A DNA stretch of 64,000 bases, from positions 43,623-107,622 of the forward strand of contig NZ_PNRE01000047.1 in assembly GCF_002879645.1 (NCBI RefSeq), read 5' to 3'. This DNA is from Halomonas heilongjiangensis (lineage in GTDB: Bacteria > Pseudomonadota > Gammaproteobacteria > Pseudomonadales > Halomonadaceae). Below are positions 1-9,435 of the stretch, one piece after another; within the stretch, counting starts at the first letter, position 1, and each line of letters begins with the position of its first letter. The translations under genes and the position numbers were made by a program. A model generated the notes under the pieces. It did no database searches, was not told where the DNA came from, and saw only the letters and a program-made list of their open reading frames with translations.

Positions 1-128
1 AGCGCCAGGTTGAGCCGGTCGCCCTTGTCGCCGGCGCGGGCATGGGCCAGGCGATGCAGTGCCACGCCGGGGCGCTCGCTGCCGCACTCGCTCACGGCAC
101 CGGCCGTGGTCGCTTCAACGCGTGGCAT
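1..128 (-). CDS. AtuA-associated small domain protein (partial, runs off left edge)
   Basis: Only the first 42 codons are in the window. The product begins MPRVEATTAGAVSECG and then shows ARAGDKGDRLNLAL, which matches the conserved ARSGDKG stretch of the small domain that accompanies AtuA-type (DUF1446) proteins, either fused at their C terminus or as a separate gene. Its ATG lies 14 bases inside the end of the upstream AtuA gene, so the two are probably translationally coupled. The function of this domain is not established; a role in the same catabolic step as AtuA is inferred from the overlap. Confidence 0.7.
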   Translation of the reverse strand, partial: MPRVEATTAGAVSECGSERPGVALHRLAHARAGDKGDRLNLA

Positions 129-1518
129 GGGCTGGGCTCCTTTCGTCGGCCGGACGCGCATCGAACAGCGTGGCGAAGGCGTCCACATCGCTACGCTTGA
201 CCAGATAGGAAGACGTGCACACCCGCCGCTGGAACTGTCGGCGCACCCCGCCGCCGCCGGCCGGACCGGCGCAGTAGAGCGCCAGCAGCTCCTGAGTGGC
301 GCGCTCCACCCAGCGTCGCTCGGCGTGCTCGGCGGCCAGCCGCAGGCGGTAGTCGCCGCTGGCGCTGCCTGGCATCGTGCGCTGCAGGTCGCCGGCATCG
401 CTGTCGAAGACGCTGGCGTGGCCGACGATGTCCAGCCGCGAGCGCAACTCCGGTGGCGCACGAAATGTCAGCCGCTCGCGCAGCACCTCGGCGGCGAGCC
501 GGGCCCGGGCCAGGGCGTTGGGCCCGGCGTAGGAGATCTCCGCCTCGCCCTGCCAGCCGCCCTCGTAGCAGACGGTGGTCTTGAGCCGCTGCGGGGCCGG
601 CTTGCCGCGGATGCCGCTGACCGCCACCCGGTCGGGGCCGATCTCCTCCACCCGCACGGAGGAAAGATCCACCACCACGTCGGGCGTCAGGTAGTTGGCC
701 GGGTCGTGCACTTCGTAGAGCAGCTGCTCCTTGACCGTGCGCGCGGTGACCATGCCGCCGGTGTCGACGGGCTTGGTCACCACCAGGCTGCCGTCCTCCT
801 CCACCTCGATGATCGGATAGCCGACCCGCGCCAGGTTCGGCACCTCCTTGCGGCCGGGGTCGGCGAAGTAGCCACCGCTGACCTGGGCCCCGCATTCGGC
901 GAGGTGTCCGGCCATCATGCCGGCGGCCAGGCGATCCCAGTCGTCCCAGGCCCAGCCGAAGTGATGCACCAGCGGGGCCAGGAACAGCGCCGGGTCGGCC
1001 ACCCGGCCGGTGACCACCACCTCGGCACCGAGCTCGAGGGCCTCGACCAGGGGCGCCGCCCCCAGATAGACGTTGGCCGAGATCAGCGCCATCTCGCCGG
1101 GCAGCTCGCGGTTTTCCGCCTCCCAGCGCTGTAGCTCCAGCTCACCGAGGCGAGCGCGGATATCGTCGCCATGGACCCGGCCGATGCTCGCCCCGCCGCG
1201 CCCCGTACGGGCGGCCAGCTCGGCCACCACACGGCAGGCGCCATCCGGGTTGGCGGCACCGAAGTTGCCGAGGATCGCAATGCCATGGCGCAGGCAGTCG
1301 TCGAGCACCGGCGTCAGCAGCTCTTCCAATAGCGGCTCGAAGCCGGCCGAAGGGTCGTCGCGCATGGCGCGATGGGCGGCGGCCAGGGTGCGTTCCCCCA
1401 GGGTCTCGAAGACCAGGGCCGATGGCTGGCCACGGCGAATCAGCTCGGCCACGACGGGAATCGCCGCATCGGTACGGTCACCGGAGAAGCCGGCCCCGCT
1501 CCCCAACAGGAAGGTCAT
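115..1518 (-). CDS. Acyclic terpene utilisation AtuA family protein (DUF1446)
   Basis: A 467-residue protein beginning MTFLLGSGAGFSGDR. The N-terminal glycine-rich GSGAGFSGDR and the internal AILGNFGAANPDGA and VVVTGRVADPALFLAPLVHHFGW stretches are typical of the AtuA/DUF1446 family, known from acyclic terpene catabolism in Pseudomonas, although many members act on other branched or aromatic acids. The small companion domain is a separate overlapping gene here rather than a fusion. The ATG overlaps the TGA of the TRAP permease gene by four bases (ATGA), so this is one operon with a TRAP importer. An imported organic acid as substrate is inferred from that context only. Confidence 0.8.
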   Translation of the reverse strand: MTFLLGSGAGFSGDRTDAAIPVVAELIRRGQPSALVFETLGERTLAAAHRAMRDDPSAGFEPLLEELLTPVLDDCLRHGIAILGNFGAANPDGACRVVAELAARTGRGGASIGRVHGDDIRARLGELELQRWEAENRELPGEMALISANVYLGAAPLVEALELGAEVVVTGRVADPALFLAPLVHHFGWAWDDWDRLAAGMMAGHLAECGAQVSGGYFADPGRKEVPNLARVGYPIIEVEEDGSLVVTKPVDTGGMVTARTVKEQLLYEVHDPANYLTPDVVVDLSSVRVEEIGPDRVAVSGIRGKPAPQRLKTTVCYEGGWQGEAEISYAGPNALARARLAAEVLRERLTFRAPPELRSRLDIVGHASVFDSDAGDLQRTMPGSASGDYRLRLAAEHAERRWVERATQELLALYCAGPAGGGGVRRQFQRRVCTSSYLVKRSDVDAFATLFDARPADERSPAHATR

Positions 1519-3428
1519 GGGTGGGTCTCCTTGGCGGTGATGCCGCCAGTGGTTACCGTCACGGCCTTCCTGGTGACGCTGAGCAGGTGGTGCCGACGAC
1601 GCCCGTAGAGGCCCACCAGCACCAGCAGGGCGCCTGCCGTGGTCAACCAGCCTGGCGTCAGGGCCAGCCCGACCACCAGCACGAGTCCCGCCACGTCCAG
1701 CACCCGGCTGCCGGTGAGCGCCGCCCTGGACATCAGCGAGGCGAAGGCGACCACGAACACCACCCCCTGGGAGCTGGCCAGCAGGATGTCGACCGCGCTG
1801 CCGAAGCCGGCCAGGGCCGGGTAGATCAGCAGCAGGAAGGGAATCACGTAGATCGCCGCCGCCAGGCGCACGGCCTCCCCCGCCGCCGGTAGCCAGTTGG
1901 TGCCGGCGATACCCGCCGCGACGAAGACCGCCACGCACACCGGCGGCGTGATCACCGACAGGGTGGCGAAGTAGAACACGAACAGGTGGGCGATCAGCGG
2001 CTCGACGCCGATGGCGGTCAGCGCCGGCGCCAGCACCGAGGCCACCAGCACGTAGGCGGCGGTGGTGGGAATGCCCATGCCCAGGATCAGGCACACGCCG
2101 CCGACGATGAAGGCCACCAGGAACAGCGACTGCCCGCCCACGGTAACGATCAGGCTCGCCAGCGTCACGCCGATGCCGGTCATGCCGATCATCGCCACCA
2201 GCATCTGGGCACCGGCCAGCAGCACGCCGATGATCACCATGCCCTTGCCGGCATCGATCAGCCCCGCGAGCAGCTTGCCGGCGATCTCGCGCAGCGGCAT
2301 CTTCGCCAGCAAGGCGAAGGGCACGAAGGTCAGCACCGTCATCAGGATGCCGTAAAAGGCCGCCATCTGGATCGAGCGCCCCGACAGCACGCCGTAGAAG
2401 AGCCCGCCCAGTGCCGCCAGGATCGGAATGATCCGCTCGGGACGCAGCACCTCCGGCCAGGTGGGCAGTTCGTCGTCGGGCACCACCTGCAGGTTGCGGC
2501 GCCGCGCCACCAGGTGAATGGTCAGGAACACGCCGAGATAGAACAGGATCGCCGGCAGCAGCGCGGCGAGCGCGATGCGCAGGTAACTCTCGCCGAGGAT
2601 CTCGGCCATGATGAAGGCCGCCGCCCCCAGGATCGGCGGGGCGATCTGGCCGCCGGTGGAGGCCACCGCCTCCACGCCCGAGGCGAAGGGCGGCGGATAG
2701 TTGAGCCGCTTCATCATCGGAATGGTGAAGTTGCCGGTAGTGGCCACGTTGGCCACGGCGCTGCCGCTGACCATGCCGAACAGCCCCGAGGCCACGGTGG
2801 CGACCTTGGCGGCACCGCCCGGCGAGCGCCCGCTGATGCGCAGCGCCAGGTCCATGAAGGTCTGGCCGCCGCCGGTGTGCAGCAGCAGGCAGCCGAACAG
2901 CACGAAGGCGGCAATGGTCGTGGCCGCCACGCCGACCAGCATGCCCCATACGCCCAGGTCGCCGAGATAGAGCGTCTCGGTGATGTAGTAGAGATCGAAG
3001 CCGCGGTGCCCCAGCGGCCCGGGTATCGCCGCCCCGAGCCAGGCATAGGCCAGCCCCGCCAGCACCAGCAGCGGGAAGATCACGCCGATGGCGCGCCGCG
3101 ACAGCTCCAGCACCGCCGCCACCAGCACCGCGGTGAACAGCATGTCCCGGGGCGATGCCCAGGGCAACTCGACCAGAATACGGTCGTGGTTCATGGCCAC
3201 GTAGCCGCAGGCCAGCACCACGCCGACGGCCAGGCACAGGTCGACGGTCAGCCCCAGCGGCCGCCAGCGCTTGCCGGCCCCCAGCGGATAGAGCGTCAAC
3301 CCCAGCAGGATCACCGACGCGAGAAAGACGCTGCGCTGGACCAGGCTCTCGAAGGGGCCGGTGGCCGAGGTATAGAGGATCAGCCCGCCCAGCATCAGGG
3401 CCAGCACTTTGGTCAGGTTCGCGCGCAT
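1515..3428 (-). CDS. TRAP transporter fused permease (4TM/12TM, TAXI type)
   Basis: A 637-residue membrane protein. It starts with hydrophobic helices of the small-permease (DctQ-like) type and continues into a long DctM-like portion with motifs such as FGCLLLHTGGGQTFMDLALR and GMGIPTTAAYVLVASVLAPAL. This length and order are those of the fused permeases that work with TAXI-type binding proteins to import organic acids with sodium or protons. A TAXI binding protein gene lies 22 bases upstream and an AtuA-type enzyme overlaps its end, which supports a single uptake-and-catabolism operon. Confidence 0.9.
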   Translation of the reverse strand: MRANLTKVLALMLGGLILYTSATGPFESLVQRSVFLASVILLGLTLYPLGAGKRWRPLGLTVDLCLAVGVVLACGYVAMNHDRILVELPWASPRDMLFTAVLVAAVLELSRRAIGVIFPLLVLAGLAYAWLGAAIPGPLGHRGFDLYYITETLYLGDLGVWGMLVGVAATTIAAFVLFGCLLLHTGGGQTFMDLALRISGRSPGGAAKVATVASGLFGMVSGSAVANVATTGNFTIPMMKRLNYPPPFASGVEAVASTGGQIAPPILGAAAFIMAEILGESYLRIALAALLPAILFYLGVFLTIHLVARRRNLQVVPDDELPTWPEVLRPERIIPILAALGGLFYGVLSGRSIQMAAFYGILMTVLTFVPFALLAKMPLREIAGKLLAGLIDAGKGMVIIGVLLAGAQMLVAMIGMTGIGVTLASLIVTVGGQSLFLVAFIVGGVCLILGMGIPTTAAYVLVASVLAPALTAIGVEPLIAHLFVFYFATLSVITPPVCVAVFVAAGIAGTNWLPAAGEAVRLAAAIYVIPFLLLIYPALAGFGSAVDILLASSQGVVFVVAFASLMSRAALTGSRVLDVAGLVLVVGLALTPGWLTTAGALLVLVGLYGRRRHHLLSVTRKAVTVTTGGITAKETHP

Positions 3429-3450
3429 GGCAGACTCCTATCGATAGCCG

Positions 3451-4431
3451 TTACTGGGCAGGCTTCAGGGCATCGGGAATCTCCAGGCCCTGCTCCTCGA
3501 AGTAGCGAGCCGCCCCGGGGTGCAGCGGCACCGTACCCACCTGCAGGGTCATCTCGGCGAGGTCGGCGTCACGGATGGCGGAGAAGGCATTGGCCTGGGG
3601 CTCGGGGTTCTCCATCACCGCCTTGACGATCTGATAGGCGATCTCCTCGTCGAGGTCCGGATGGGCGTGCACGGCGACGCCGAAGGCCCAGGTGGTGTAG
3701 GCGGGAATGCCGTCGCCGGCGCCTTCGGGAATATCGACGATGGCCACGTCCGGCATCTCGGCGCGCAACGTCTCGGCCTGCTCGCCCGAGAGCGATAGCA
3801 CGCTGATCGGCGTGAAGGTGGCGATATCCATGCTCGAGCCATCGAGCTTATTGCCGACGCCGGACTTGGCCGAGCCCATGACGCGCCCATCCTTCATGGC
3901 ATCGACGATATCGGTGGTGGAACCACGCACATAGTCGGGCGAGATGCCCAGAGTCCGCAAGACGGCCTCGGTGGTCTTCTCGGTGGCCGAGCCGGTAATG
4001 CCCGGGTTGAAGCGCACCCCTTCCAGCGCTTCCAGAGTGGCGACATCGGCATCCCGACGCATCACCACGTTCTGGGGCGCCACGGTATAGACCCACAGCA
4101 GGCGGCTATCCACGGGGCGACCGTCGAAATCCTCGAGGCCGGCGTAGGCATGGTAACCGGTGTTGGTGGTCACCAGCCCCATGTCGATCTGGTTGCGGCC
4201 GAGGCGGCGCAGGTTATCCACGGTGGCACCGGTCTCGGCCACCGAGGCGCTCACGCCGTCGACCCGGCTGTTGATGATCTGGTTGACGGCCACGAAGTAG
4301 CCGTAGTGGCTCGACGAGCTGGAGGTCGAGCCGATCAGCAGGCGTTCATCGGCCTGCACGGCGGACGCGGCGGCAAGCAGGCCGACGCTGGCGGCCATGG
4401 CGGTGAGCATCGTCTTGATTGGCATTTTCAT
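3451..4431 (-). CDS. TAXI family TRAP transporter solute-binding protein
   Basis: A 326-residue exported protein. The start at MKMPIKTMLTAM is chosen because GGAG sits five bases upstream and a signal peptide follows directly, with likely cleavage after SAVQA. The mature part begins ERLLIGSTSSSSSHYGYFVAVNQIIN and carries DMGLVTTNTGYHAY, the arrangement of TAXI (TRAP-associated extracytoplasmic immunogenic) binding proteins. It would capture substrate in the periplasm for the fused permease encoded next. An upstream in-frame extension is possible but lacks a ribosome site. Confidence 0.88.
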   Translation of the reverse strand: MKMPIKTMLTAMAASVGLLAAASAVQADERLLIGSTSSSSSHYGYFVAVNQIINSRVDGVSASVAETGATVDNLRRLGRNQIDMGLVTTNTGYHAYAGLEDFDGRPVDSRLLWVYTVAPQNVVMRRDADVATLEALEGVRFNPGITGSATEKTTEAVLRTLGISPDYVRGSTTDIVDAMKDGRVMGSAKSGVGNKLDGSSMDIATFTPISVLSLSGEQAETLRAEMPDVAIVDIPEGAGDGIPAYTTWAFGVAVHAHPDLDEEIAYQIVKAVMENPEPQANAFSAIRDADLAEMTLQVGTVPLHPGAARYFEEQGLEIPDALKPAQ

Positions 4432-4460
4432 GATGGCTCCTTGGCCCGGTGGTGGGCTCA

Positions 4461-4499
4461 TTGTTGTGATGGCTTGTTGTGGTGACTTGTTGTGGTGAC
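4461..4499. repeat. Three tandem 13-bp repeats in the TAXI gene leader
   Basis: Three consecutive 13-base units lie between the TRAP operon and the divergent LysR gene: TTGTTGTGATGGC followed by two copies of TTGTTGTGGTGAC. They fall inside the presumed 5' leader of the binding-protein gene. Repeats here could be a regulator site or simple slippage; nothing in the sequence decides. Confidence 0.8.
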
Positions 4500-4636
4500 G
4501 GGCTGTGCTGAGCTGGGTACCGGAATGGTTGCTTGGCAAGCCGGATGTAGAGAAGAGTGGAAGTCCCAGTAGCAGAATGGTGGGCGTCGACAATTTTGTA
4601 TATTGAATAGTTTTTAAAGTGTGTTTTAATTAATAA

Positions 4637-5554
4637 ATGAATCCCAGCATTCAACAGCTCAGAGCCTTCGTCGCCGTTGCCCACTCCCGCAGCCTGGCCG
4701 AGGCCAGCGAGCACATTCATCTTTCCCAGCCGGCGATCTCCATCGCCATCCGCAAGCTGGAAGCGACGGTGGGGGGTCCTCTGTTCTCACGTACCACCCG
4801 CCAACTGGCACTCACCCCGGAGGGAGATGCCTTTCTGCCGGTGGCAGTACGCCTGCTCGACGACTGGAACGAGGCCTTCTCCGACCTCGGCGAACGCTTC
4901 TCGAAGCAGCGGGGCAAGGTCACCGTGGCGGCACTACCCACCCTGGCCGCGGGGCTGCTGCCGGGCATCATCGCCACCTTTCACGCCCACTACCCGCGCA
5001 TCAACCTGAGCCTGCACGACGTGCTGGCCGAGCAGGTGAACCAGATGGTGCGGGAGGGGCGCGCCGACATGGGGCTTTCGGTGTCGCCCCAGGATTCCGA
5101 GGATCTCGTCTTCGAGCCGGTGCTCGTGGATCGTTACGTCGCCGTCTGCCCGCTGGGACACCCGCTGCTTGCGCAGACAAGCGTCGAGTGGGCTCAGCTG
5201 GCGAGACAGCCGTTCATCGGCATCAATCGACTTTCCAGTTCGCGCCAGGACATCGACCGCATCATGGGAGAGGTAGGCCAGCCACTGGATATCATCTGCG
5301 ATGCCAGTCAGATCGCCACGGTGGGCCGCATGGTGGCCGCCGGCCTGGGGATCAGCGTGCTGCCTTCGCTCAGCTTTCGCCAGATCGCCTCGGAGGGTAT
5401 CGACCACCGCCCCCTCGTGACGCCGACGATCCGCCGTGAGCTTGGCATCGTGACGAGGCGACGCCATCCACTCTCGGCGGCCGCCACGGCACTTCGGGAG
5501 GCGATTCTGGAAGAGGCGCTCGCCCGGGGCGAACCGACTCGGCCCATGGGCTGA
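4637..5554 (+). CDS. LysR family transcriptional regulator
   Basis: A 305-residue protein with the standard LysR layout. The winged helix-turn-helix lies at about residues 1-60 (MNPSIQQLRAFVAVAHSRSL, then HLSQPAISIAIRKLE) and is followed by an effector-binding fold ending with VGRMVAAGLGISVLPSLS. It is transcribed divergently from the TRAP/AtuA operon across an AT-rich gap of about 200 bases. This is the usual arrangement for a LysR regulator controlling the neighbouring operon in response to its substrate. The effector is unknown. Confidence 0.92.
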   Translation: MNPSIQQLRAFVAVAHSRSLAEASEHIHLSQPAISIAIRKLEATVGGPLFSRTTRQLALTPEGDAFLPVAVRLLDDWNEAFSDLGERFSKQRGKVTVAALPTLAAGLLPGIIATFHAHYPRINLSLHDVLAEQVNQMVREGRADMGLSVSPQDSEDLVFEPVLVDRYVAVCPLGHPLLAQTSVEWAQLARQPFIGINRLSSSRQDIDRIMGEVGQPLDIICDASQIATVGRMVAAGLGISVLPSLSFRQIASEGIDHRPLVTPTIRRELGIVTRRRHPLSAAATALREAILEEALARGEPTRPMG

Positions 5555-5660
5555 TGGTCGAGTCAGGAGAATCCCGCCATCAACGCCTAGACTGCAGAGG
5601 ATCACCGCTGGCGGAGCATCCGCCACCACTTCCTTCCCAAGGAACGAGCAGGAGGAGAAC

Positions 5661-6092
5661 ATGAAGAATGGAATGACGGCCCGTGGCAGCTGCCTGTGCG
5701 GCGCGGTGCAACTGGCCGTGCAGGCCGGCCGGCAGAACATCGGGGCCTGTCACTGTCAGATGTGTCGCACCTGGGGCGGTGGCCCCCTGCTGGCCCTGGA
5801 AACCGTCACTCGGGTCGAGATGGAGGGCGAGGAGAATGTCACCGTCTACGCCTCGTCGGACTGGGCCGAGCGCGGCTTCTGCCGCCACTGCGGCACGCAC
5901 CTCTTCTACAGGCTGAAGAGCGGCGACCACTACGCGATCCCCGTGGGGCTGGTCGATGGGGGTGAGGCCTGGACCTTCGATACCCAGATATTCATCGACG
6001 ACAAGCCGGCCTTCTACGCCTTCGCGAACGCCACGCAGAACCTGACCGGCCAGGAGGTATTCGACGCCTTCCAGGGCCGAACCGACAGCTGA
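5661..6092 (+). CDS. GFA family zinc protein (glutathione-dependent formaldehyde-activating fold)
   Basis: A 143-residue protein with a strong AGGAGGAGAAC site before its ATG. The zinc ligands of the GFA/DUF636 fold are visible: CLCG at residues 11-14, CHCQMC at 30-35 and CRHCGTHLF from residue 74. The family includes glutathione-dependent formaldehyde-activating enzyme, but most members have no proven substrate. It stands alone between the LysR gene and a 650-base gap, so context gives no further clue. Confidence 0.88.
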   Translation: MKNGMTARGSCLCGAVQLAVQAGRQNIGACHCQMCRTWGGGPLLALETVTRVEMEGEENVTVYASSDWAERGFCRHCGTHLFYRLKSGDHYAIPVGLVDGGEAWTFDTQIFIDDKPAFYAFANATQNLTGQEVFDAFQGRTDS

Positions 6093-6558
6093 CCGCCGGT
6101 GGCACCGCCCCCCGGCCGACTCGACCGGCCAGGCCGATACGCCCTGGCCGGTCCATGCGGCCAGCGGCTCCCACCCGCTCCAGCTTCCTCCTCCCCCATC
6201 AGGCGCGACAACCTGACTATCACGCCGCACTGCACGCACCTGCCACACGGAACCGGATAGCTCACTTCCAGGAGCAGCAGACAGCTCATGTGGAAAGCTT
6301 AGTCTCCATGATGATGAATGGTACTGAATCGCTATTTTCCCCATCGACACCATCGAAGTGAAGCACACCCTCATTGCGTGGAAAGCTCCAGGCAAATGAA
6401 ATATCAGCGCTTTCATCTCATTACTCGCGACTCGCCTACCCCCTCGGCCAGACAGCCAGAATGTAACGCGACTTTACAACACTTAAAGCAAGAACAACAC
6501 TTCACAGTGCTTCGTTGATCCCCCCACTATCCTTATGGCCAAAGAGCAGGAGGAGAGT
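6093..6558. other. Gene-free interval
   Basis: I see no supported gene in this 466-base stretch after the GFA gene. It becomes more AT-rich towards the right and ends in a strong ribosome-binding sequence that belongs to the small ORF at 6559. No convincing terminator or promoter was recognised. Confidence 0.6.
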
Positions 6559-6660
6559 ATGTCACGGCATAAAAAAACACCGACATCGGCACGAAACAAC
6601 CAAGCCCCCCATCATGCATTGACTTCGCTCCCCAGGAAGGGAAGACAGCGTGTGTCATGA
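6559..6660 (+). CDS. Possible 33-residue small basic protein
   Basis: An ATG is preceded by AGGAGGAGAGT, one of the best Shine-Dalgarno matches in the window, and opens a 33-codon frame ending in TGA. The product, beginning MSRHKKTPTSARNNQ, is strongly basic and has no recognisable domain, signal peptide or membrane segment. It lies about 80 bases upstream of the sigma-54 activator gene, so it could be a small regulator, a leader peptide or a chance frame. The ribosome site is the main evidence. Confidence 0.4.
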   Translation: MSRHKKTPTSARNNQAPHHALTSLPRKGRQRVS

Positions 6661-6741
6661 CATTCAAGGCCGCTTCGCCTGGCGCATGAATGGTAACTCG
6701 CCAAGGGACACAGTGAAAGCGAGGCCACGGGTATCACGGCA

Positions 6742-8175
6742 ATGGAAGAGACAATGATGATGGACACATCAAGACGGCTCATCCTGATTGGAGAGAGGCG
6801 AATTTATCTGCATATAACAGCGACCATGACGCCCTACAAATGGTCAATAGACCATGCCGAGAGCACTTTCGACGCGGAAAGATTATTACAGAAAAAAAAT
6901 TACCACACCGGCCTCATTATCTTGGAAAGCCATTCATCCTCCCACCATCAAGATATCGAAATCTTGATCAACACCGGAAAAACATTATGGATCGCACTGG
7001 TCGATAAAAAGTCATTACTCACCAAAGACATTCGTCGACTTATAGGCCAGCTATTCCACACTTACATCACCTTTCCACTGGATGAAGAAAAGGCCAATAA
7101 CCTTCTTGAGAATGCAGCAGAAATGGCTCGAATCATGCCTAACGATGAGACAGCCAAGCCAGTCACAACTCATAAAGAAAATGATTATTGCATGGTCGGG
7201 GAATCGGCCACCATCCGACGCCTTTACAGGGATATCGGCAAGATCGCATCGGTCGATGCACCGGTATTGATAACTGGAGAATCTGGAACAGGAAAGGAGC
7301 TCACGGCGCGCGCCATTCATGATAATTCACCACGCAAGAAAGGCCCATTCAATGCCGTAAACTGTGGCGCACTTCCTTCCGGACTCATCCAATCCGAACT
7401 TTTTGGTCATGAAAAAGGCGCCTTCACCGGCGCCACTCATCGTAAGGAAGGCATCATTGAATCGACATGCAAAGGCACACTTTTCCTTGATGAAATAGGT
7501 GACCTCCCACTCGACATGCAGGTCAACCTTCTGAGATTTCTAGAGAATCACAGGGTACTCCGCGTGGGAGGCTTGACGGAGATCCCTGTTGATGTTCGAG
7601 TCCTGGCAGCCACCCATGTGAACCTGGAAAAGGCCGTCCAGGAAGGGAATTTTCGGGACGACCTGTATCATCGCATCAATGTCCTTCAGATCAATACCCC
7701 CCCACTAAGGGAGCGTCCGGAGGATATCGAGCCACTTGCGACTTTCTTCTTCCGCAAGTTCACCGCCGAGAAAGCCACGAAGGTACGCGGCTTCAGCCGT
7801 GAAAGCCTGGTCCTTATGCGTCAGTACGCTTGGCCAGGAAACATACGCGAACTCATCAACCGGGTAAGACGAGCGATGGTCATGTGTGACAAGCGATTGA
7901 TCACCCCCGATGACCTGGGTCTGGAGAGGAGGCAGTACGCCTCTCGGCACCGTCTCACACTCGAGCAGGCTCGAGACATGGCGGAATGCGATGCCATCAA
8001 GGCGGCCCTCGCACGCAACAAGAGCAAGGTGATTCATGCAGCACGCGAGCTGGGTGTTTCCCGAGTCACGCTCTACCGACTGATCGACAAGCATGGAATC
8101 GATCGCTGCTGCGGTACCGCCGCGGATGAGGCCGATCTTTGCTCCGCGAACATCATCCGGTTGCCGTCCAGTTAG
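6742..8175 (+). CDS. VpsR-like sigma-54-dependent transcriptional activator
   Basis: A protein of up to 477 residues. The N terminus (about 10-130) resembles a receiver domain, but the strand that should carry the phospho-acceptor aspartate reads GLIILES, so it is probably degenerate as in VpsR/FleQ-type regulators. The AAA+ domain has GESGTGKE at 179-186, the sigma-54 contact loop GAFTGA at 226-231 and GTLFLDEIG at 245-253. A Fis-type helix-turn-helix lies near the C terminus ([16 protein letters not shown]). Translation may begin at one of the later methionines (codons 5-7), which have a better ribosome site. A near-consensus sigma-54 promoter ahead of the nearby glycine-rich-protein operon is its likely target. 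Confidence 0.92.
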   Translation: MEETMMMDTSRRLILIGERRIYLHITATMTPYKWSIDHAESTFDAERLLQKKNYHTGLIILESHSSSHHQDIEILINTGKTLWIALVDKKSLLTKDIRRLIGQLFHTYITFPLDEEKANNLLENAAEMARIMPNDETAKPVTTHKENDYCMVGESATIRRLYRDIGKIASVDAPVLITGESGTGKELTARAIHDNSPRKKGPFNAVNCGALPSGLIQSELFGHEKGAFTGATHRKEGIIESTCKGTLFLDEIGDLPLDMQVNLLRFLENHRVLRVGGLTEIPVDVRVLAATHVNLEKAVQEGNFRDDLYHRINVLQINTPPLRERPEDIEPLATFFFRKFTAEKATKVRGFSRESLVLMRQYAWPGNIRELINRVRRAMVMCDKRLITPDDLGLERRQYASRHRLTLEQARDMAECDAIKAALARNKSKVIHAARELGVSRVTLYRLIDKHGIDRCCGTAADEADLCSANIIRLPSS

Positions 8176-8259
8176 CGGCGGGGAGAGAAAACGGTGTGCC
8201 CCCTCGCTTTCCTCTACCGACAAGACAGTGCGCGAACTGCATGAAAAGGGAACAACGCC

Positions 8260-9336
8260 ATGCTCATCCAAGCCAAGCAAGTCGTCTACGCAACCGGCCT
8301 CGTATCGCTGATCGGTTATGGTTCAGCGCTGGCCCAGACGCCCAACGGTGCACCTATCCAGCCTGTCGGTGAACAGCCCCCCGCACGGGAGTCTCAACCG
8401 GAAGTCCAGGCTATCGCCGAGTTCGGCGGTGTCCTGACCCCAAGAGGGAGATTGGTACTGGAACCAGAATTCCAGTACTCCCACGAGAGTATCAATCGCA
8501 TGACCTTCGAGGGTGTCGAGATCCTCAGCACCCTGCTGATCGGCGTCTTCACCGCCCAGGATCTCGACCGCGACAGTTACACCGCTTCCCTCACCGGCCG
8601 CCTGGGCTTTACCGATCGGCTGGAGCTGGAAATGAAGATTCCCTATGTCTACCGGGATGAGACGAACAGGGTCACGGTGGCCGAGGTGGATCCCCCCTTC
8701 GATCTCGACCGCGAGCTCTCGGGCAACAGCCTGGGCGATATCGAGCTGGCCGCCCACTACCAGCTGAATCGCGGCCTGGATGGCAGCCCCTTCTATATCG
8801 CCAACCTGCGTTACAAGACGACCACCGGAAAGGGCCCCTTCGATATCCATCGCAACAGCGAAGGCACTCCCCAGGAACTGCCCACCGGCACGGGCTTTCA
8901 CTCCATCGAGCCCAGTTTGACGGTGCTCTTCCCGTCTTCACCGGCCGTCTACTTCGCCAACCTGGGCTACATGTTCAACCTCGAGGACAATGTCAACGAG
9001 CGCGTAGGAGACATCTCCGTGGGCAAGGTCGACCCCGGCGATGCCGTACGCCTGAGCTTCGGCATGGCCTACTCGATCAACCCCAGGACCTCCTTTACCC
9101 TGGGCTACAAGAATGACTTCATCGGCAAGACCAAGACCCAGTATTTCGACCCTGATACGGGTGCATCGGCGACGCGCAGCTCCAATACGCTGAATGTCGG
9201 CTCGATGCTGCTGGGCTGGTCCTACCAGCTCAACCAGGATGTCTCCGTCAACCTGGGCCTGGAGTTCGGCATCACCGATGATGCCCCCGACACGACACTG
9301 ACGCTGCGCATTCCCTTCGGTATGGATGTCTTCTAG
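8260..9336 (+). CDS. Outer-membrane beta-barrel protein (transporter-like), probable export channel of the C39 cluster
   Basis: A 358-residue protein with a signal peptide ending ALAQ. It consists of alternating amphipathic strands and ends in the aromatic-terminated FGMDVF, the usual C terminus of outer-membrane barrels. It resembles the phenol-degradation-type 'transporter' barrels often annotated next to C39 peptidase genes. It follows the sigma-54 activator on the same strand and faces the peptidase operon. By analogy with the Fap system, where FapF is the outer-membrane pore, it may carry the secreted proteins out. That role is inferred. AAGGGA lies eight bases before the ATG. Confidence 0.75.
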   Translation: MLIQAKQVVYATGLVSLIGYGSALAQTPNGAPIQPVGEQPPARESQPEVQAIAEFGGVLTPRGRLVLEPEFQYSHESINRMTFEGVEILSTLLIGVFTAQDLDRDSYTASLTGRLGFTDRLELEMKIPYVYRDETNRVTVAEVDPPFDLDRELSGNSLGDIELAAHYQLNRGLDGSPFYIANLRYKTTTGKGPFDIHRNSEGTPQELPTGTGFHSIEPSLTVLFPSSPAVYFANLGYMFNLEDNVNERVGDISVGKVDPGDAVRLSFGMAYSINPRTSFTLGYKNDFIGKTKTQYFDPDTGASATRSSNTLNVGSMLLGWSYQLNQDVSVNLGLEFGITDDAPDTTLTLRIPFGMDVF

Positions 9337-9361
9337 GCTCGACGCCGGGCCCAGGAGTCGA

Positions 9362-9397
9362 AGCGAGAAGGCCGCCCACTGGGGCAGCCTTCTCGCT
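9362..9397. terminator. Hairpin terminator between convergent genes
   Basis: AGCGAGAAGGC at 9362-9372 pairs perfectly with GCCTTCTCGCT at 9387-9397 across a 14-base loop, and the stem runs into a short T stretch on the plus strand. It lies just after the beta-barrel gene and before the end of the opposing operon, so it may serve both. Confidence 0.8.
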
Positions 9398-9435
9398 TTC
9401 GGTTCTGACAGCCAGTGAACCGGATGCCAGGTGGT

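Noticed and set aside
1519..3237. Long open frame overlapping the TRAP permease gene and running into the AtuA frame
   Set aside because: Its upstream 570 codons are an alternative reading of the TRAP permease gene and are dominated by Arg/Gly/Ala. Only the part from 1518 down is a real protein.
8110..8150. Sigma-54 promoter in front of the beta-barrel gene
   Set aside because: A TTGCT with GG upstream was seen, but the GG to GC spacing is nine rather than ten bases and it lies inside the activator coding sequence.
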